Shown: positions 43,450 through 54,665, counted from the first letter of the stretch. The stretch is DNA of 64,000 nucleotides from Prosthecobacter debontii (GCA_945869675.1 CAMBPS010000003.1:1-64000); one strand, 5' to 3'. Notes: generated from the sequence alone by a model not told the origin. Program-made: numbers and translations.

Positions 43450-44769
43450 TTACTTCGACTGCAAGCCCACCGTGTTTACGGCGATCACACGATACTCGTG
43501 CTTCTTCCCTGATTCGGCCTTGGTGTCGGTGAAAGTCATCTTCACTAGCGGATTGGTTGGCGTATCGCTGTATTGCAGACCCTGGAAGATTGGTCGGCCA
43601 AAGGGGTTGATTGGCTTTTCGGGAAGGGTGGCGATCTGCTGGCCGTCACGCATGATGATAAATCGGTCGATACCACTTTCTAGATCGGCATTCGCTTCCC
43701 AGGCGAGTTCAGTGCCCTTGATTTCGACGTTCGTCGGAGCAGGTGGCGGCGTGCTATCTGCCACCGCGCTGTTTTTAACATACTGCATCCAAGCCTTGGC
43801 CATGGCTTCATTGGGTAGCCAGATAGCTTTGGTTTTGTCTCCAGAAAAGGTCGCAGCAGCTGTGGCTTCTTTGCCAAGCAATGGGGCCAGCCAGACGTTA
43901 TCGGAGGATATTGATCTGAGTGGAGCTTCGACCTGTTCTGGGAGTCGGGCATTGAGGCAGGCATCTAGCCATGGGATGGCAAGGTAACGTTGATTGCCGC
44001 ATTCGTGAGCCGTCAGAGGATCGACCGCGACTCCGATAAGTCCACCTTTAGCGCGGACGGCGGTGAAGAACGCTTCATTCGCAGGCCAGACTCCAGCGAA
44101 GCGGCCGTCTTTCACCGTGACGCCTTCCTTGGTGCCTGGATTGCACATCATGGGGACGCCCAGAGCAGCTTCAGGAATGGTGTGTGTCTTGATGGTGGCG
44201 CGGTCGGGGTTTGCTTCCAGTAAAGGCACGCCAGAGCGCAACCAGACTGCTGCGACACGTTCAGGATGCAGCAGTGTCATGCCACCAGCCCAATGTCCGC
44301 CACCGCTGTGGCCCCAGAGCGCCCATGGCACCTTCGGTAGTTCTGGATGACCGCATTTGCCCCCCAAATCGACGAGGCATTTTTGAAACGCTGCATCAGA
44401 GCCATTGCGTGGATCACACCACATCTGGCATTCTGCTTTGTCTGGCTGCTCATAGGAGGGAGCCAGCAGTGCACAATCGTGCTTTTTGGCGAGTGCTTGC
44501 CAATGCAGATCGTAAGCCCCTGTGAGTCCAGATTTGCAGGATCCCTCACCGCAGCCATGTTGATGCACAATGACGCCGCGCAGCGTCTTCAGCCCCTGGG
44601 GAACCCAGATTGTGTAATTGACCGGATAAACCAATTCTCCAGGTTTTGTGGAGGCTTCGTAGCGCACGCGATAATACGGAGGTTCTGCAGGAGGGAATAC
44701 ATCGTAGGGAGCTTTTTGGGCAACCAAGGCAGGGGCCAGAATGAAAAAAAGAAGAGCAATAAAACGCAT
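43450..44769 (-). CDS. secreted alpha/beta hydrolase with C-terminal Fn3-like domain
   Basis: A 439-residue protein. Signal peptide 1-18 ([15 protein letters not shown]), an alpha/beta-hydrolase domain (about 45-320) with [14 protein letters not shown] as oxyanion region and nucleophile elbow GHSGGG (S155), and a C-terminal fibronectin-III-like region (about 340-439, [20 protein letters not shown] to [14 protein letters not shown]). Six cysteines near 73-140 may form disulfides. Probably an extracellular esterase; the substrate is not evident. It is convergent with the preceding cytochrome fusion. Confidence 0.82.
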   Translation of the reverse strand: MRFIALLFFILAPALVAQKAPYDVFPPAEPPYYRVRYEASTKPGELVYPVNYTIWVPQGLKTLRGVIVHQHGCGEGSCKSGLTGAYDLHWQALAKKHDCALLAPSYEQPDKAECQMWCDPRNGSDAAFQKCLVDLGGKCGHPELPKVPWALWGHSGGGHWAGGMTLLHPERVAAVWLRSGVPLLEANPDRATIKTHTIPEAALGVPMMCNPGTKEGVTVKDGRFAGVWPANEAFFTAVRAKGGLIGVAVDPLTAHECGNQRYLAIPWLDACLNARLPEQVEAPLRSISSDNVWLAPLLGKEATAAATFSGDKTKAIWLPNEAMAKAWMQYVKNSAVADSTPPPAPTNVEIKGTELAWEANADLESGIDRFIIMRDGQQIATLPEKPINPFGRPIFQGLQYSDTPTNPLVKMTFTDTKAESGKKHEYRVIAVNTVGLQSK

Positions 44770-44898
44770 GGTGGAACCATGAAACGTGGCAACAACAGGG
44801 TTTTAATCAGGACTTTGTGGCAATAGGGTTCCTCATGCAAACGAGCTTGCACAGCGCCCTGTCGCTTCTACCATCAGAGCCCCCTTTTATACTCAACA

Positions 44899-47628
44899 AT
44901 GGAACAACCTCTCCCTAGACAACGCTGGGTCAGCGATAGCGAGCCTGAACTCGGACTCGGTGTCGTCATGAAGGCCGAATTTGGCCGACTTGAAATTTTC
45001 TTCCCCGCTGCTGGGGAGCACCGCCAATACGCCTTAAAATCCGCGCCTTTGCGCCGGGTGCATTTCATCGCTGGTGATTCAATCAAAACCCACGATGGCA
45101 AAACCTTGGATGTGGAGAGCGTGCAAGAGCGCAATGGCATTCTCTTTTATCTCGGCGGCGAACGTGAGGTGAGTGAAGCTGAGCTTTCCGATACGATCAG
45201 TTTCAGCAAGCCTGAGGATCGGCTCATGGCTGTGCAGATTGATGAACTACGCACCTTTGATTTGCGCGTCGAGGCGTTGAAACGCCGTGCTGAAATCCGC
45301 CAATCGCCCGTTCGTGGCTTCATGGGTGGACGAGTGGATCTGCTGCCTCATCAAATGTATATTGCTAGTGAGGTCGCTAGCCGACTGGTGCCTCGCGTGC
45401 TGTTGGCGGATGAGGTGGGTCTCGGAAAAACTATTGAGGCCAGTCTCATCTTGCATCGACTGCACCTCACAGGTCGTGCTGAACGAGTTCTCGTGCTGGT
45501 TCCAGATGCATTGGTGCATCAGTGGTTCGTGGAGCTGTATCGCCGATTTCACCTAACCTTTTCCATTTATGATGAGGTGCGTTGTGATGTGTTGGAGACT
45601 GAGGAAGAGGGGGTGAACCCTTTCCTAGAAAGTCAGCTCGTCATCTGCAGCACCAGCTTCCTAGCCAGCTCCAGCTCACGTGCCAAGCAGGCTCTTGAGG
45701 CAGGCTGGGATCTACTTGTCGTCGATGAGGCGCATCATCTTGAATGGAGTACTGCCGCAGTGAGTGCCGCCTACACTCTCGTCGAGACACTCACGGCTAA
45801 AATCCCTGGACTGCTTCTGCTCACCGCTACGCCGCAGCAACTCGGCCCTGAAGGCCACTTTGCCCGCCTGCGCCTGCTAGATGCGAATCGCTACGCTGAC
45901 TTGGCGCAGTTCATGGCTGAGTCAGAGCACTATGAAGAAGTGGCCAGTGCGGTGAATCGTGTGCTGTCTGGCAAGAGTCTGACAGCTGCTGATCAGAAGC
46001 TCTTTGCTAAAAAGTCACCTCATGTGCAGGAGCACCTCGCTGCAATGAAAGCAGGCACAGAAGGAGCTCGCGAAAAGCTCGTCATGGCCCTGCTTGATGA
46101 GTTTGGTACTGGTCGTGTCATGTTTCGTAATACCCGCGCCGCACTGACTGGATTCCCTGAGCGTCAGGCTCTGCTGGCGCCACTGAAGGCTGGAGAAGAT
46201 TTTTTAGAAACCAAGGTCAAATGGTTGGCCGCCTTACTGAAAAAACTCGGGGAAGAAAAAGTCTTGCTCATTTGCCGCACCCGGAAGTTGGCTGAAGAAG
46301 TCCACGAGCGCCTGCTGCGTGAGGTGAATGTCACAGCGTCTCTTTTTCATGAAGGTCTGACTCTGATGCAGCGGGATCGCCAAGCTGCATTCTTTGCGGA
46401 TGAGGAGGGGGCGCGCATCCTGCTTTGTTCAGAGATCGGCAGTGAGGGACGGAACTTCCAGTTCGCGCACAACCTCGTGCTCTTTGATCTTCCGCCTGAC
46501 CCAGAACTCCTTGAGCAGCGCATCGGGCGACTGGACCGCATTGGCCAGACCTCTACCATTTACATCCATGTGCCCTTTGTGAAAGGCACAGAGGAGGAGG
46601 TGTTGGCCCGCTGGTATCATGACGGCCTGAACGCGATCGAAAAAAACCTGCACGGCGCCACCGAGATTGCTGAAGGCTTGAAGGAGTCATTGACTCCGTT
46701 ATTGGAGAAGTATGAGGCCAAAAAGCTCACTGCTTTTCTCAAGAAAACGCAGGAACTTCGCAAACAGGTCACAGAAAAACTTGAGCGTGGTCATGACCGC
46801 TTGCTGGAGCTGAACTCTTGCAAACCTGAACGCGCCGAAGCCGTCATCCAGGCCATCCGGACTCAGGAGTCCGATGCCAATTTTGAAGAATTCTTCATCA
46901 AGCTCGTCGATCATTTCGGCCTGCATGTCGAGGAGCATGGGAATCGCAGTTATGTGCTCATGCCGGCCCATCTGACCACCGATAAATTTCCAGCACTGCC
47001 AGACGAGGGCTTATTGGCCACCTTCGACCGAACCCGCGCGCTATCGCGTGAAAACATGGCTTTTCTCACCGCTGATCATCCCATGGTGCGTGGTGCTCTG
47101 GATCTGATGTTGGGCAGTGAGAGTGGTAATAGCAGCTTTGGGATGTGGCGTGGCGCAGGTAGTGAAGGTCTGCTTTTAGAGACGCATTTTGTCGTCGAAT
47201 GCATCGCGCCTGCAGCCCTTCATGTGGACCGATTCCTGACTGCAGCACCTTTGCGGATCGTCGTCGATCATGCGAACAAAGACCGTCGAGAAGATGCTGT
47301 ATTTGCTGCGGCCAAGATTGAAAAAGGCAATCCCGTGAAGCTGCTGGAAAAGCCTGCGGTGAAAAGGAAGCTCTTTCCGGACATGATGTCTGCCTCGCGT
47401 AAGCTAGCAGAGGCCTCGATGCAGCAGCTCATCGTCCGTGCGACTGAGGAAATGCGCCAGCAATTGCAAAATGAGATCAATCCTTTGGAAGACCTGCGCC
47501 AGCTCAACGATCACGTTCGCCCTGAAGAGATCGAAGGCATGAAGTCCCAAATGACTGCCTTAGAAGAAGCCCTTGGCAGCTCTCGCCTCCGGTTGGATGC
47601 CGTGCGGCTTGTGCTTCAGGTCGCGTGA
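44899..47628 (+). CDS. rapA: SNF2-family ATPase, RapA-like (RNA polymerase recycling)
   Basis: A 909-residue Swi2/Snf2 ATPase. N-terminal Tudor-like beta region (about 1-110, ELGLGVVMKAEFGRLEIFFP), helicase lobe 1 (about 150-370) with Walker A DEVGLGKT (171-178, K177) and DEAH box (276-279), lobe 2 (about 430-590) with ILLCSEIGSEGRNFQFAHNL and LEQRIGRLDRIGQT, and a C-terminal RapA-specific region. RapA binds RNA polymerase and uses ATP to release stalled enzyme (E. coli). Domain order and length (E. coli RapA is 968 residues) fit well. It stands alone, 130 bases downstream of the divergent hydrolase. Confidence 0.9.
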   Translation: MEQPLPRQRWVSDSEPELGLGVVMKAEFGRLEIFFPAAGEHRQYALKSAPLRRVHFIAGDSIKTHDGKTLDVESVQERNGILFYLGGEREVSEAELSDTISFSKPEDRLMAVQIDELRTFDLRVEALKRRAEIRQSPVRGFMGGRVDLLPHQMYIASEVASRLVPRVLLADEVGLGKTIEASLILHRLHLTGRAERVLVLVPDALVHQWFVELYRRFHLTFSIYDEVRCDVLETEEEGVNPFLESQLVICSTSFLASSSSRAKQALEAGWDLLVVDEAHHLEWSTAAVSAAYTLVETLTAKIPGLLLLTATPQQLGPEGHFARLRLLDANRYADLAQFMAESEHYEEVASAVNRVLSGKSLTAADQKLFAKKSPHVQEHLAAMKAGTEGAREKLVMALLDEFGTGRVMFRNTRAALTGFPERQALLAPLKAGEDFLETKVKWLAALLKKLGEEKVLLICRTRKLAEEVHERLLREVNVTASLFHEGLTLMQRDRQAAFFADEEGARILLCSEIGSEGRNFQFAHNLVLFDLPPDPELLEQRIGRLDRIGQTSTIYIHVPFVKGTEEEVLARWYHDGLNAIEKNLHGATEIAEGLKESLTPLLEKYEAKKLTAFLKKTQELRKQVTEKLERGHDRLLELNSCKPERAEAVIQAIRTQESDANFEEFFIKLVDHFGLHVEEHGNRSYVLMPAHLTTDKFPALPDEGLLATFDRTRALSRENMAFLTADHPMVRGALDLMLGSESGNSSFGMWRGAGSEGLLLETHFVVECIAPAALHVDRFLTAAPLRIVVDHANKDRREDAVFAAAKIEKGNPVKLLEKPAVKRKLFPDMMSASRKLAEASMQQLIVRATEEMRQQLQNEINPLEDLRQLNDHVRPEEIEGMKSQMTALEEALGSSRLRLDAVRLVLQVA

Positions 47629-47717
47629 AGATGCCCCAATATCACCAACGAACAGATTTCGGCTTTCCCTTTGTCCTGCTTTTGTGCCATCGGTGAAGTC
47701 ATATTTTTATTCTCACT

Positions 47718-48590
47718 ATGCAGATCATTTCCGGAACCGTTGTCGCTGAAAAAGTCCTTGAAGAATGCCGTCGTGATATCGCTGCTCTGGCGGCGTTGGG
47801 CAAACGGCCTGGGCTGGCGGTGGTCCTAGTCGGTGATGATCCTGCTTCTAGGGCCTATGTCCGCTCTAAGGATAAAAAATGTCGCGATCTGGGGCTGCAC
47901 TCGGTGAAGCTCGAGCTGCCTGTAACGACGACACAGGCGGAGTTGTTGGCACATGTGGAGGCGCTTAATCAAGATCCGTCGATTCACGGCATCCTAGTTC
48001 AGAGCCCGCCTCCGCCGCATATTGATGAGGCGGCCATCGTCCGTGCCATTGATCCGGCTAAGGATGTTGACGGCTTTCACCCAGTGAATGTGGCTAAGCT
48101 TGCGCTAGAAGATCCGACAGGTTTCGTTCCATGCACGCCCCTGGGTTGTCAGCGTCTTTTGATCGAAGCGGGAATCGAGACAAAAGGGGCCAATGCGGTG
48201 GTCGTGGGTCGTAGCATGATCGTAGGCAAGCCGATGGCGCTTTTACTCATGGCCAAAGGTCTAGGCGGTGACGCAACGGTGACGGTGGCCCACTCACGCA
48301 CGCGTGATCTGCCAGCGATCACACGGCAGGCGGACATCATCATCGCGGCGATTGGACGTCCGCATTTTATCACGGCGGAGCATGTCAAAGAGGGGGCGGT
48401 CGTGATTGATGTTGGGATCAACCGCATCGAGGCGCCTGAGACCGAGAAAGGCTACAAACTGGTCGGGGATGCGGCCTATGATGAGGTGGCACCGAAATGC
48501 CGTGCTATCACACCTGTGCCTGGTGGCGTGGGGCCGATGACGATTGCCATGCTTATGGCCAACACGATCAAAGCCTGCCAGCAGGCCTGA
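47718..48590 (+). CDS. folD: bifunctional methylenetetrahydrofolate dehydrogenase/cyclohydrolase
   Basis: A 290-residue cytosolic enzyme that converts 5,10-methylene-THF to 10-formyl-THF using NADP. Signatures: [22 protein letters not shown] (48-69), with the YxxxK-type catalytic pair Y57 and K61, [44 protein letters not shown] (nucleotide binding) and the C-terminal [15 protein letters not shown] single-carbon link with gcvP two genes downstream is sensible, as glycine cleavage makes methylene-THF. No Shine-Dalgarno is visible. Confidence 0.96.
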   Translation: MQIISGTVVAEKVLEECRRDIAALAALGKRPGLAVVLVGDDPASRAYVRSKDKKCRDLGLHSVKLELPVTTTQAELLAHVEALNQDPSIHGILVQSPPPPHIDEAAIVRAIDPAKDVDGFHPVNVAKLALEDPTGFVPCTPLGCQRLLIEAGIETKGANAVVVGRSMIVGKPMALLLMAKGLGGDATVTVAHSRTRDLPAITRQADIIIAAIGRPHFITAEHVKEGAVVIDVGINRIEAPETEKGYKLVGDAAYDEVAPKCRAITPVPGGVGPMTIAMLMANTIKACQQA

Positions 48591-48596
48591 TTCAGG

Positions 48597-49100
48597 ATGG
48601 ATGCCGCGGCCGCCTCCCGACTCTGCACGGCCTGCGGGCTCTGTTGCAGTGGGGTGTTGTTTGAGATTGTGAAATTGCAGCCGGAGGACTCGATCCGCGA
48701 TCTGGAGAAGCTAGGCATGCAGATCAATCGGAAGAAGACAGAGCCCTATTTTAAGCAGCCCTGCCGTTTTTTAGATGACTGTACCTGCACGATTTATCAG
48801 CATCGACCGACCCGTTGCTGCCGCTTTGAGTGTTTTCAGCTGAAGTTGCTGGCTGCTGGTGAGATCGATGAAGCAAAGGCACAATCCAAGATAGACGAGG
48901 CACGCAGACGAGTAGCCGGCATCCAGTCACGGCTAGAAAAAGCGGGTGATACGCGAACGGAGGATTCTCTCACCGAACGTGTCGAAAGAGCCCTCAGTAG
49001 TTTGCCTGATGAATCCATGAAGGCAGAGATGCGGGCACTGAAGATTTATCTCGAACGTCACTTCCGCACTTTAGCTTTATCTACCCATTGCGAATCATGA
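48597..49100 (+). CDS. YkgJ-type cysteine-cluster protein
   Basis: A 167-residue protein with an eight-cysteine pattern in the first half: CTACGLCCSG (10-19) and PCRFLDDCTCTIYQHRPTRCCRFEC (56-80), typical of the YkgJ/CxxCxxCC family, proposed to bind an Fe-S cluster or zinc. The second half is a charged helix (about 85-155). It starts six bases after the folD stop, so probable co-transcription. Function unknown for most of the family. Confidence 0.83.
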   Translation: MDAAAASRLCTACGLCCSGVLFEIVKLQPEDSIRDLEKLGMQINRKKTEPYFKQPCRFLDDCTCTIYQHRPTRCCRFECFQLKLLAAGEIDEAKAQSKIDEARRRVAGIQSRLEKAGDTRTEDSLTERVERALSSLPDESMKAEMRALKIYLERHFRTLALSTHCES

Positions 49101-49121
49101 TGGAAACGCCATGCTCTGTTT

Positions 49122-49433
49122 ATGAAAACGAGGATGTTTGAATTTCGTCTACCTCAGACACAGGGATTACCTAGAGTCTTGGTCTTGGGATTGCTGCTCC
49201 TTTTGGCTGCCGTCGTGATCTCTTTGGTGATCATGGTCGGAGTGGCCGTGGCCGTGGTCGGTCTATCCATTTCTGCGATCGCAGCTCTCTGGTATGCGGT
49301 GCGTCGCGGCCTGAATCTGGCTGAAGCTAAGCCCACGCAGAAATCTGTCGAAGCGCCTACCGTTTGGTCATCGGATCAGGTTCATGATATCGAAGTCGAA
49401 ATCTTACCGATCGAAGAATTAAGCAAGCCTTAA
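49122..49433 (+). CDS. small membrane protein with two adjacent spans
   Basis: A 103-residue protein. A polar N-terminus (1-16) is followed by a long hydrophobic region (about 17-62; LPRVLVLGLLLLLAAVVISL and a Val/Ala/Gly-rich second half), probably two closely spaced spans, then an acidic C-terminus (EVEILPIEELSKP). No family recognised. It lies 21 bases after the YkgJ-type gene, in the folD group. Confidence 0.6.
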   Translation: MKTRMFEFRLPQTQGLPRVLVLGLLLLLAAVVISLVIMVGVAVAVVGLSISAIAALWYAVRRGLNLAEAKPTQKSVEAPTVWSSDQVHDIEVEILPIEELSKP

Positions 49434-49503
49434 TAATTGGGTGCTAGCTTAGCTCCACCTCTGCCTTGCACCCGGCGCTTGGCTCGTTTTGATGGGAATT
49501 GCC

Positions 49504-52338
49504 ATGCCTATTGCTCCTGCTTTTGCTTCTCGTCACATCGGTCCTTCGGAGTCAGAAATATCGGGCATGCTGAAGTCGCTTGGTTTGTCCAGTCTGGAAG
49601 AGTTGGCGGATCAAGTGGTGCCTGAAGAGATTCGACTGCGTGGCGATCTCAGTTTGCCCGAACCTATGACTGAGGAACAGGCCCTGAAGCGGTTGCGACA
49701 GCTAATGGATCGTAACAAGGTGCTGCGTTCCTTCATCGGTCTTGGCTATCATGACACCTTTACGCCACCCGTGATTCAACGGAATATCCTAGAGAATCCA
49801 GGCTGGTACACGGCCTACACACCTTATCAGCCCGAGATTAGCCAGGGGCGGCTAGAGGCGCTGATCAATTTTCAAACCATGATCTGTGAGCTGACAGGTC
49901 TAGATGTCTCGAACGCCTCCTTACTGGATGAAGGTAGTGCTTGTTCCGAAGCTCTCACGCTGGCTGCTGCGCAGGTTAGTGGGTCTAAGCGCGTGTTTGT
50001 TTCGCATCGATGTCATCCGCAGACCATTGCTGTGGTGAAAACCCGATTGCAGGCTCTGGGACTCTCTGTTGTCGTCGGCGATACGTTTGGCTGGTTACAA
50101 CAGGCGGGAACTGATGGCTATGCGGCGGTTTTGGTGCAGTATCCCGATACACTGGGCGTGATCCACGACTACTCAGAACTGGCCAAGGAGGTGCATGCGG
50201 CTGGTGCATTACTCGTCGTTGCTGCGGATCTTTTGGCGCTGACTTTGCTGAAAGCGCCAGGCGAGTTTGGCGCTGACATTTGTGTGGGTAATAGTCAGCG
50301 GTTCGGCGTGCCATTTGGCTTTGGTGGTCCTCACGCAGCTTTCATGGCCGTCAGAGATTCACTCAAAAGGAGGATGCCTGGCCGTCTTATCGGTGTCTCC
50401 AAAGATGCTGAGGGAAACCCTGCCTACAGGCTGTCCCTGCAGACGCGTGAGCAGCATATCCGCCGTGAAAAAGCTACCAGCAACATTTGTACTGCTCAGG
50501 TGCTGCTTGCTGTCATGGCTAGCATGTATGCTGTTTATCATGGACCTGAGGGACTCAAGAAGATAGCAATTCGAGTGCATGGTGCTGCCGTTTGGTTGGC
50601 ACGGGAGCTCATTTGGGCTGGGCTAGATGTGGTAAGTGATGATTTTTTCGATACACTCACTGTGACAGTCCATAACTCTGATGATGTTCTGCGGTCGGCA
50701 CTGCTTTTTGGCATGAATCTCCGTCGTGTGGATGACACGCATGTTGGGATTGCTTTGGATGAACGTATTACCAATGAAGAATTGCTGAATTTGACCGCTG
50801 CTTTAGGTGTCAAAAAAGCGCGTTATGTTCCTGATTTAAATGATGAGGTCGAGCCCCATTTTTCTGGCTTGTATCAGCGTGAGTCTGCTTTCTTGACACA
50901 TCAGGTCTTCAATCGATACCATTCCGAGACGGAGATGATGCGATACCTGCATCGTTTGGAGGCCAAAGACATCGCATTGAATCGTAGCATGATCCCGCTG
51001 GGTTCCTGCACGATGAAGCTAAATGCTGCTGCCGAAATGATGCCTTTGAACTGGCCGGAAGTGAATGGTATCCACCCCTTTGCTCCAGCGGATCAGACCG
51101 AAGGTTACCGAGCAATGTTTGCCGAGTTGGAAACATGGCTGGCAGAATGCACAGGATTTGATGCCGTATCCCTTCAACCCAATGCAGGGTCCCAAGGTGA
51201 ATACGCTGGGTTATTAGCGATTAAGCGCTTTCACGAAGCCCGTGGCGAAGGTCACCGCAATGTTTGTCTGATTCCAACTAGCGCTCACGGCACCAATCCT
51301 GCCAGTGCCGTCATGTGTGCTTTTCAAGTCGTGGCCGTAGCTTGCGATGATCAGGGTAATATCTCTGTCGACGACTTGAAGTCCAAGCTTGAGGCCCATG
51401 TGGGTAAAGTCGCTGCCCTCATGGTCACCTATCCGTCCACGCATGGGGTCTTTGAAGAAAGCATCAGTGATATTTGCCAACTTGTTCATGAACATGGTGG
51501 TCAGGTTTACATGGATGGTGCCAATATGAACGCCCAAGTTGGCCTTACCTCGCCCGGTAAAATCGGCGCGGATGTGTGCCATTTGAACCTTCATAAAACC
51601 TTCTGTATCCCACACGGCGGTGGTGGCCCCGGTGTCGGTCCCATTGGAGTCGTGGCCCATTTGAAGCCCTATCTGCCCGGACATATTTCCTGGACAGGAA
51701 AGGCTGAGGGAGCCGTCTGTTCCGCGCCTTGGGGTAGTGCCAGCATTTGTACCATTTCCTGGATGTATGTGGCCATGATGGGCCCCCAGCTCGCTGCAGC
51801 TACGAAAGTTGCGATTCTTGGTGCCAACTACATCGCTAAAAAGCTCGAGAGCTGTTTCCCAACTCTTTACAAAGGTAAGAACGGCTATGTCGCGCACGAA
51901 TGCATCCTCGACTTCCGTCACTTCCATCAGATCACCGTCGAGGACGTGGCTAAGCGTCTCATGGACTTTGGTTTTCATGCTCCGACAATGAGCTGGCCAG
52001 TCGCTGGCACTCTCATGATCGAGCCTACAGAAAGCGAAAGTCAGGCTGAAATGGATCGCTTTTGTGAAGCCATGAAGTGCATCCACCAGGAGATTCTAGG
52101 TGTCGAAGGCGGAACTTTCCACGCCACTGACAACACCCTTAAGCGCGCCCCACACACGGCTGCCTTTGTGACCAAGTCAGAGTGGCCCCATGCCTACACT
52201 CGTGAAGTCGCCGCTTATCCACTGAACTGGGTACGAGAGTCCAAGTTTTGGCCCCCAGTGGCGCGTGTAGACAATGTCTATGGCGACCGTCATTTAATCT
52301 GCTCCTGCATCAGTGTGGAGGATGCTGCTCAAGGGTAA
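49504..52338 (+). CDS. gcvP: glycine dehydrogenase (decarboxylating), P-protein
   Basis: A 944-residue single-chain P-protein of the glycine cleavage system. It decarboxylates glycine with PLP and transfers the methylamine group to lipoyl-H protein. Starts with [13 protein letters not shown] as usual; both the N-terminal half ([21 protein letters not shown]) and the catalytic half are present. The PLP lysine is K698 in [17 protein letters not shown], and [12 protein letters not shown] is intact. Start codons at 49492 or TTG 49489 are possible too. gcvT and gcvH are not in the window. Confidence 0.96.
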   Translation: MPIAPAFASRHIGPSESEISGMLKSLGLSSLEELADQVVPEEIRLRGDLSLPEPMTEEQALKRLRQLMDRNKVLRSFIGLGYHDTFTPPVIQRNILENPGWYTAYTPYQPEISQGRLEALINFQTMICELTGLDVSNASLLDEGSACSEALTLAAAQVSGSKRVFVSHRCHPQTIAVVKTRLQALGLSVVVGDTFGWLQQAGTDGYAAVLVQYPDTLGVIHDYSELAKEVHAAGALLVVAADLLALTLLKAPGEFGADICVGNSQRFGVPFGFGGPHAAFMAVRDSLKRRMPGRLIGVSKDAEGNPAYRLSLQTREQHIRREKATSNICTAQVLLAVMASMYAVYHGPEGLKKIAIRVHGAAVWLARELIWAGLDVVSDDFFDTLTVTVHNSDDVLRSALLFGMNLRRVDDTHVGIALDERITNEELLNLTAALGVKKARYVPDLNDEVEPHFSGLYQRESAFLTHQVFNRYHSETEMMRYLHRLEAKDIALNRSMIPLGSCTMKLNAAAEMMPLNWPEVNGIHPFAPADQTEGYRAMFAELETWLAECTGFDAVSLQPNAGSQGEYAGLLAIKRFHEARGEGHRNVCLIPTSAHGTNPASAVMCAFQVVAVACDDQGNISVDDLKSKLEAHVGKVAALMVTYPSTHGVFEESISDICQLVHEHGGQVYMDGANMNAQVGLTSPGKIGADVCHLNLHKTFCIPHGGGGPGVGPIGVVAHLKPYLPGHISWTGKAEGAVCSAPWGSASICTISWMYVAMMGPQLAAATKVAILGANYIAKKLESCFPTLYKGKNGYVAHECILDFRHFHQITVEDVAKRLMDFGFHAPTMSWPVAGTLMIEPTESESQAEMDRFCEAMKCIHQEILGVEGGTFHATDNTLKRAPHTAAFVTKSEWPHAYTREVAAYPLNWVRESKFWPPVARVDNVYGDRHLICSCISVEDAAQG

Positions 52339-52379
52339 CCTCTGAAACATCTGCGAAACTGGTCCGGACGTAGGACAGA

Positions 52380-52916
52380 TCAATGTTTAGCCGTTCCCTG
52401 CGCTGCAGGAGCTGCGCCACCGGTGTTCGAGGGTGCATACTTAGCAACGAGGAAGGCCCCGCCGACAGCGAGGATGCATCCGGCAATGAAGGGCAAAGGA
52501 AGGGCCTTGAGTCCGCCTTCGGGGGGATGGATGATCATGGCGGTGATCGTGTTGATCACCGGGGCACCAGCAAACACGATGGGCATAACAGCCGCAGCGG
52601 CAGCGCCTTTATAAATAGGAGCTGCAGCACCTAGGGCAAGGACAAGGGTCAATGCACCAAGGGCACCCGCAGTGCCGGCGATCAGGCTCCAAGAAATGCC
52701 TGTGTTACTGAAAGTTAAGTTGGAACCCCGAGCCTTCAACACCAAGGCTGATACGACACCAATCAAGGCGTAGGCGATGCAGACAAACAGGAAAGCTTTG
52801 AGACCTGCATGCGGAGTCTCTGGGCCCATTGGCATGAAGCCACGCCCCTTGTGAAGAAGAACGCCATAAACGCCCCAGGAGAGCACAGTAAGAAGGGCAA
52901 AAGTAAGCCAGGTCAT
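52380..52916 (-). CDS. EamA/DMT-like integral membrane protein
   Basis: A 178-residue membrane protein with five or six hydrophobic segments, including WLTFALLTVLSWGVYGVLLHKG at the N-terminus and LPFIAGCILAVGGAFLVAKY near the C-terminus. This is about half an EamA transporter, as in small multidrug-resistance or DMT half-size proteins. The pattern WGVYGVLLHKGR and GTAGALGALTLVLAL fits a DMT-type fold. An alternative start nine codons upstream (52943) is possible. Substrate unknown. It is convergent with gcvP. Confidence 0.7.
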   Translation of the reverse strand: MTWLTFALLTVLSWGVYGVLLHKGRGFMPMGPETPHAGLKAFLFVCIAYALIGVVSALVLKARGSNLTFSNTGISWSLIAGTAGALGALTLVLALGAAAPIYKGAAAAAVMPIVFAGAPVINTITAMIIHPPEGGLKALPLPFIAGCILAVGGAFLVAKYAPSNTGGAAPAAQGTAKH

Positions 52917-53003
52917 ATTGGATTTGGTAGGTGGAGGATTCACTTCAGTAGAGAACGTCAGAGATCGTTGATTTGGTCAGATAAAATCAATGCCCCGCGT
53001 TTT

Positions 53004-54392
53004 TTAGGGCTCAGTTTCTGTGGCTGCTTCTGCTTCAGCCTTGGTCATGCGGCGGAAGTTTAGCTGCTGAACGCGGCGCAGATCAGCCTTAGTGGTGGTA
53101 ATTTCATAGCCTTTAACGGTGACTTTTTCACCGACTTTCGGCAAGTGGCCCAAGAGATGTGTGACGTAACCGCCAATGGTGGTGACCTCATCACTCTCGA
53201 TCTCTAGACCTGCATGTTCGACCAGTTCATAGAGATTGAGCGTGCCTTCGACATTGAATTCGTCATCGCTCACGCGGCGAAACTCACTGGATTCATGATC
53301 GAACTCATCTTGAATGACCCCGACAATTTCTTCCAAAACGTTGTCAAGGGTGACGACGCCGACAGCACCACCGTATTCATCCACGGCTAGGGCCAGATGG
53401 GCGTGCTTATCCAGGAAAAAACGCAGTAATTTATCAATGGGCATCATTTCTGGCACCATGGGGATGTCACGGCGGATGGTTCGCAAATCAGGCTTTGGCT
53501 TACCCACGAGAGCGATGAGATCCTTGATGTGAATCATGCCTAGGCTGTGATCCAGATGGCCTTCGACGAGTGGATAACGGGTATGTTTAGCGTCGATGGC
53601 TGCCTTAAGATTAGCCTCAAAGGAATCATCTGCATCCAATGAAACGACTTGATTGCGTGGCGTCATCACGTCCCGGACACAGCGATCATTGAGGGCCAGA
53701 GCATTCAAGAGAATGTCCTTCTCGGTTTCGGTTACCTCCTTGGATTTTTGGCTTTCTGCCACAATGTGGCGGAGTTCTTCTTCGGAATGCGCTAGCTCAC
53801 TTTCAGAGACAGGCTCAATTCGAAAAAGGAAGCGCAGGCAGAAATTCGTGCTGGTATTGAGAATGAAGATGGCCGGCCTCAGAACAACATAAAAAAGATG
53901 CAGTGGACGAGCGATGAATAGTGCGGTGGCGAGAGACTTGCGAATGGCCAGGACCTTGGGTGTCTGCTCGCCAAGAACGACGTGGAGATACGTGACGACG
54001 GCATAGGCAATGCCGATGGATGTCCAGCGGATGGTGGTTTCATTCACCACACCAAGCTTAAACATCAGTGGCTGGACCACGACTGCGACAAAAGGCTCAC
54101 CAAAAATACCCAAGGCAATGCTGGTGAGCGTAATGCCCAGTTGACCAGCGGAAAGATAGGCATCGAGATTTCTCGTGACGTGTTGGGCAAATTTGGCACC
54201 GCTGACGCCATCTTCGATCGCTGCCTGAAGTTGACTGTCGCGGACTTTAACAATGGCAAATTCGGCTGCGACAAAAAAGGCGTTCAGGAGAACGATTAGG
54301 AGAACGATGACGGCCTGCCAGAAAAACTCATTCGGCGTAAAACTCCACTCGTGGACGAGTTCGGAAGTTGCGTTGGCTAAGAGAAGAGTCAT
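53004..54392 (-). CDS. CNNM/CorC-HlyC family membrane protein (DUF21, CBS pair, CorC domain)
   Basis: A 462-residue protein. The DUF21/CNNM transmembrane domain (about 25-200) has LLNAFFVAAEFAIVKVRDSQL and GQLGITLTSIALGIFGEP. Two CBS domains follow (about 230-360; MTPRNQVVSLDADD, HLALAVDEYGGAVGVVTLDN), then a C-terminal CorC/HlyC domain (about 375-450, GTLNLYELVEHAGLEIE). Family members take part in magnesium or cobalt efflux; the old hemolysin label is misleading. The next minus-strand gene upstream (FmdB-type) is 21 bases away. Confidence 0.92.
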   Translation of the reverse strand: MTLLLANATSELVHEWSFTPNEFFWQAVIVLLIVLLNAFFVAAEFAIVKVRDSQLQAAIEDGVSGAKFAQHVTRNLDAYLSAGQLGITLTSIALGIFGEPFVAVVVQPLMFKLGVVNETTIRWTSIGIAYAVVTYLHVVLGEQTPKVLAIRKSLATALFIARPLHLFYVVLRPAIFILNTSTNFCLRFLFRIEPVSESELAHSEEELRHIVAESQKSKEVTETEKDILLNALALNDRCVRDVMTPRNQVVSLDADDSFEANLKAAIDAKHTRYPLVEGHLDHSLGMIHIKDLIALVGKPKPDLRTIRRDIPMVPEMMPIDKLLRFFLDKHAHLALAVDEYGGAVGVVTLDNVLEEIVGVIQDEFDHESSEFRRVSDDEFNVEGTLNLYELVEHAGLEIESDEVTTIGGYVTHLLGHLPKVGEKVTVKGYEITTTKADLRRVQQLNFRRMTKAEAEAATETEP

Positions 54393-54413
54393 GAATAAAG
54401 CGTATTGACGCGA

Positions 54414-54665
54414 TCACAGTTTCTCGTAGTTCCCATCACAACGTTTTTCCAAGATGGTGAAGCCCGCCTTTTTCGCATCAGAGATGGACAAAGGTTTGGT
54501 TAACTTGGGCATATTGAAGCTTGAAAGGAGCTTCTTAACCGGCTTTTTGCAAAGCGGACAATGCGTGAGTGGAGCTCTATCCATGGGGCGCCTCAAATCG
54601 AAACCACGCCGACAAGACGGACAACCATCTTCAGGGTTTTCAGCAAGGTAAGAGTATGTGGGCAT
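54414..54665 (-). CDS. FmdB-type zinc-ribbon protein
   Basis: An 83-residue protein starting MPTYSYLAEN, the typical FmdB/CxxC regulatory-protein opening. It has two CxxC pairs, CPSCRRGFDL and CPLCKKP, for one zinc, then PVKKLLSSFNMPKL. The frame is open 16 codons further upstream, but homology begins at MPTYSY. Function unknown; the name derives from formamidase regulons. It lies between a CorC-type gene and rpsN on the same strand. Confidence 0.82.
   Translation of the reverse strand: MPTYSYLAENPEDGCPSCRRGFDLRRPMDRAPLTHCPLCKKPVKKLLSSFNMPKLTKPLSISDAKKAGFTILEKRCDGNYEKL

Noticed and set aside
44347-44826. 159-residue plus-strand frame over the secreted hydrolase
   Set aside because: Antisense to the alpha/beta hydrolase, which has a signal peptide and the GHSGGG nucleophile elbow.
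51214-52086. 290-residue open frame on the minus strand
   Set aside because: Antisense shadow of gcvP, whose sense frame includes the PLP-lysine motif.
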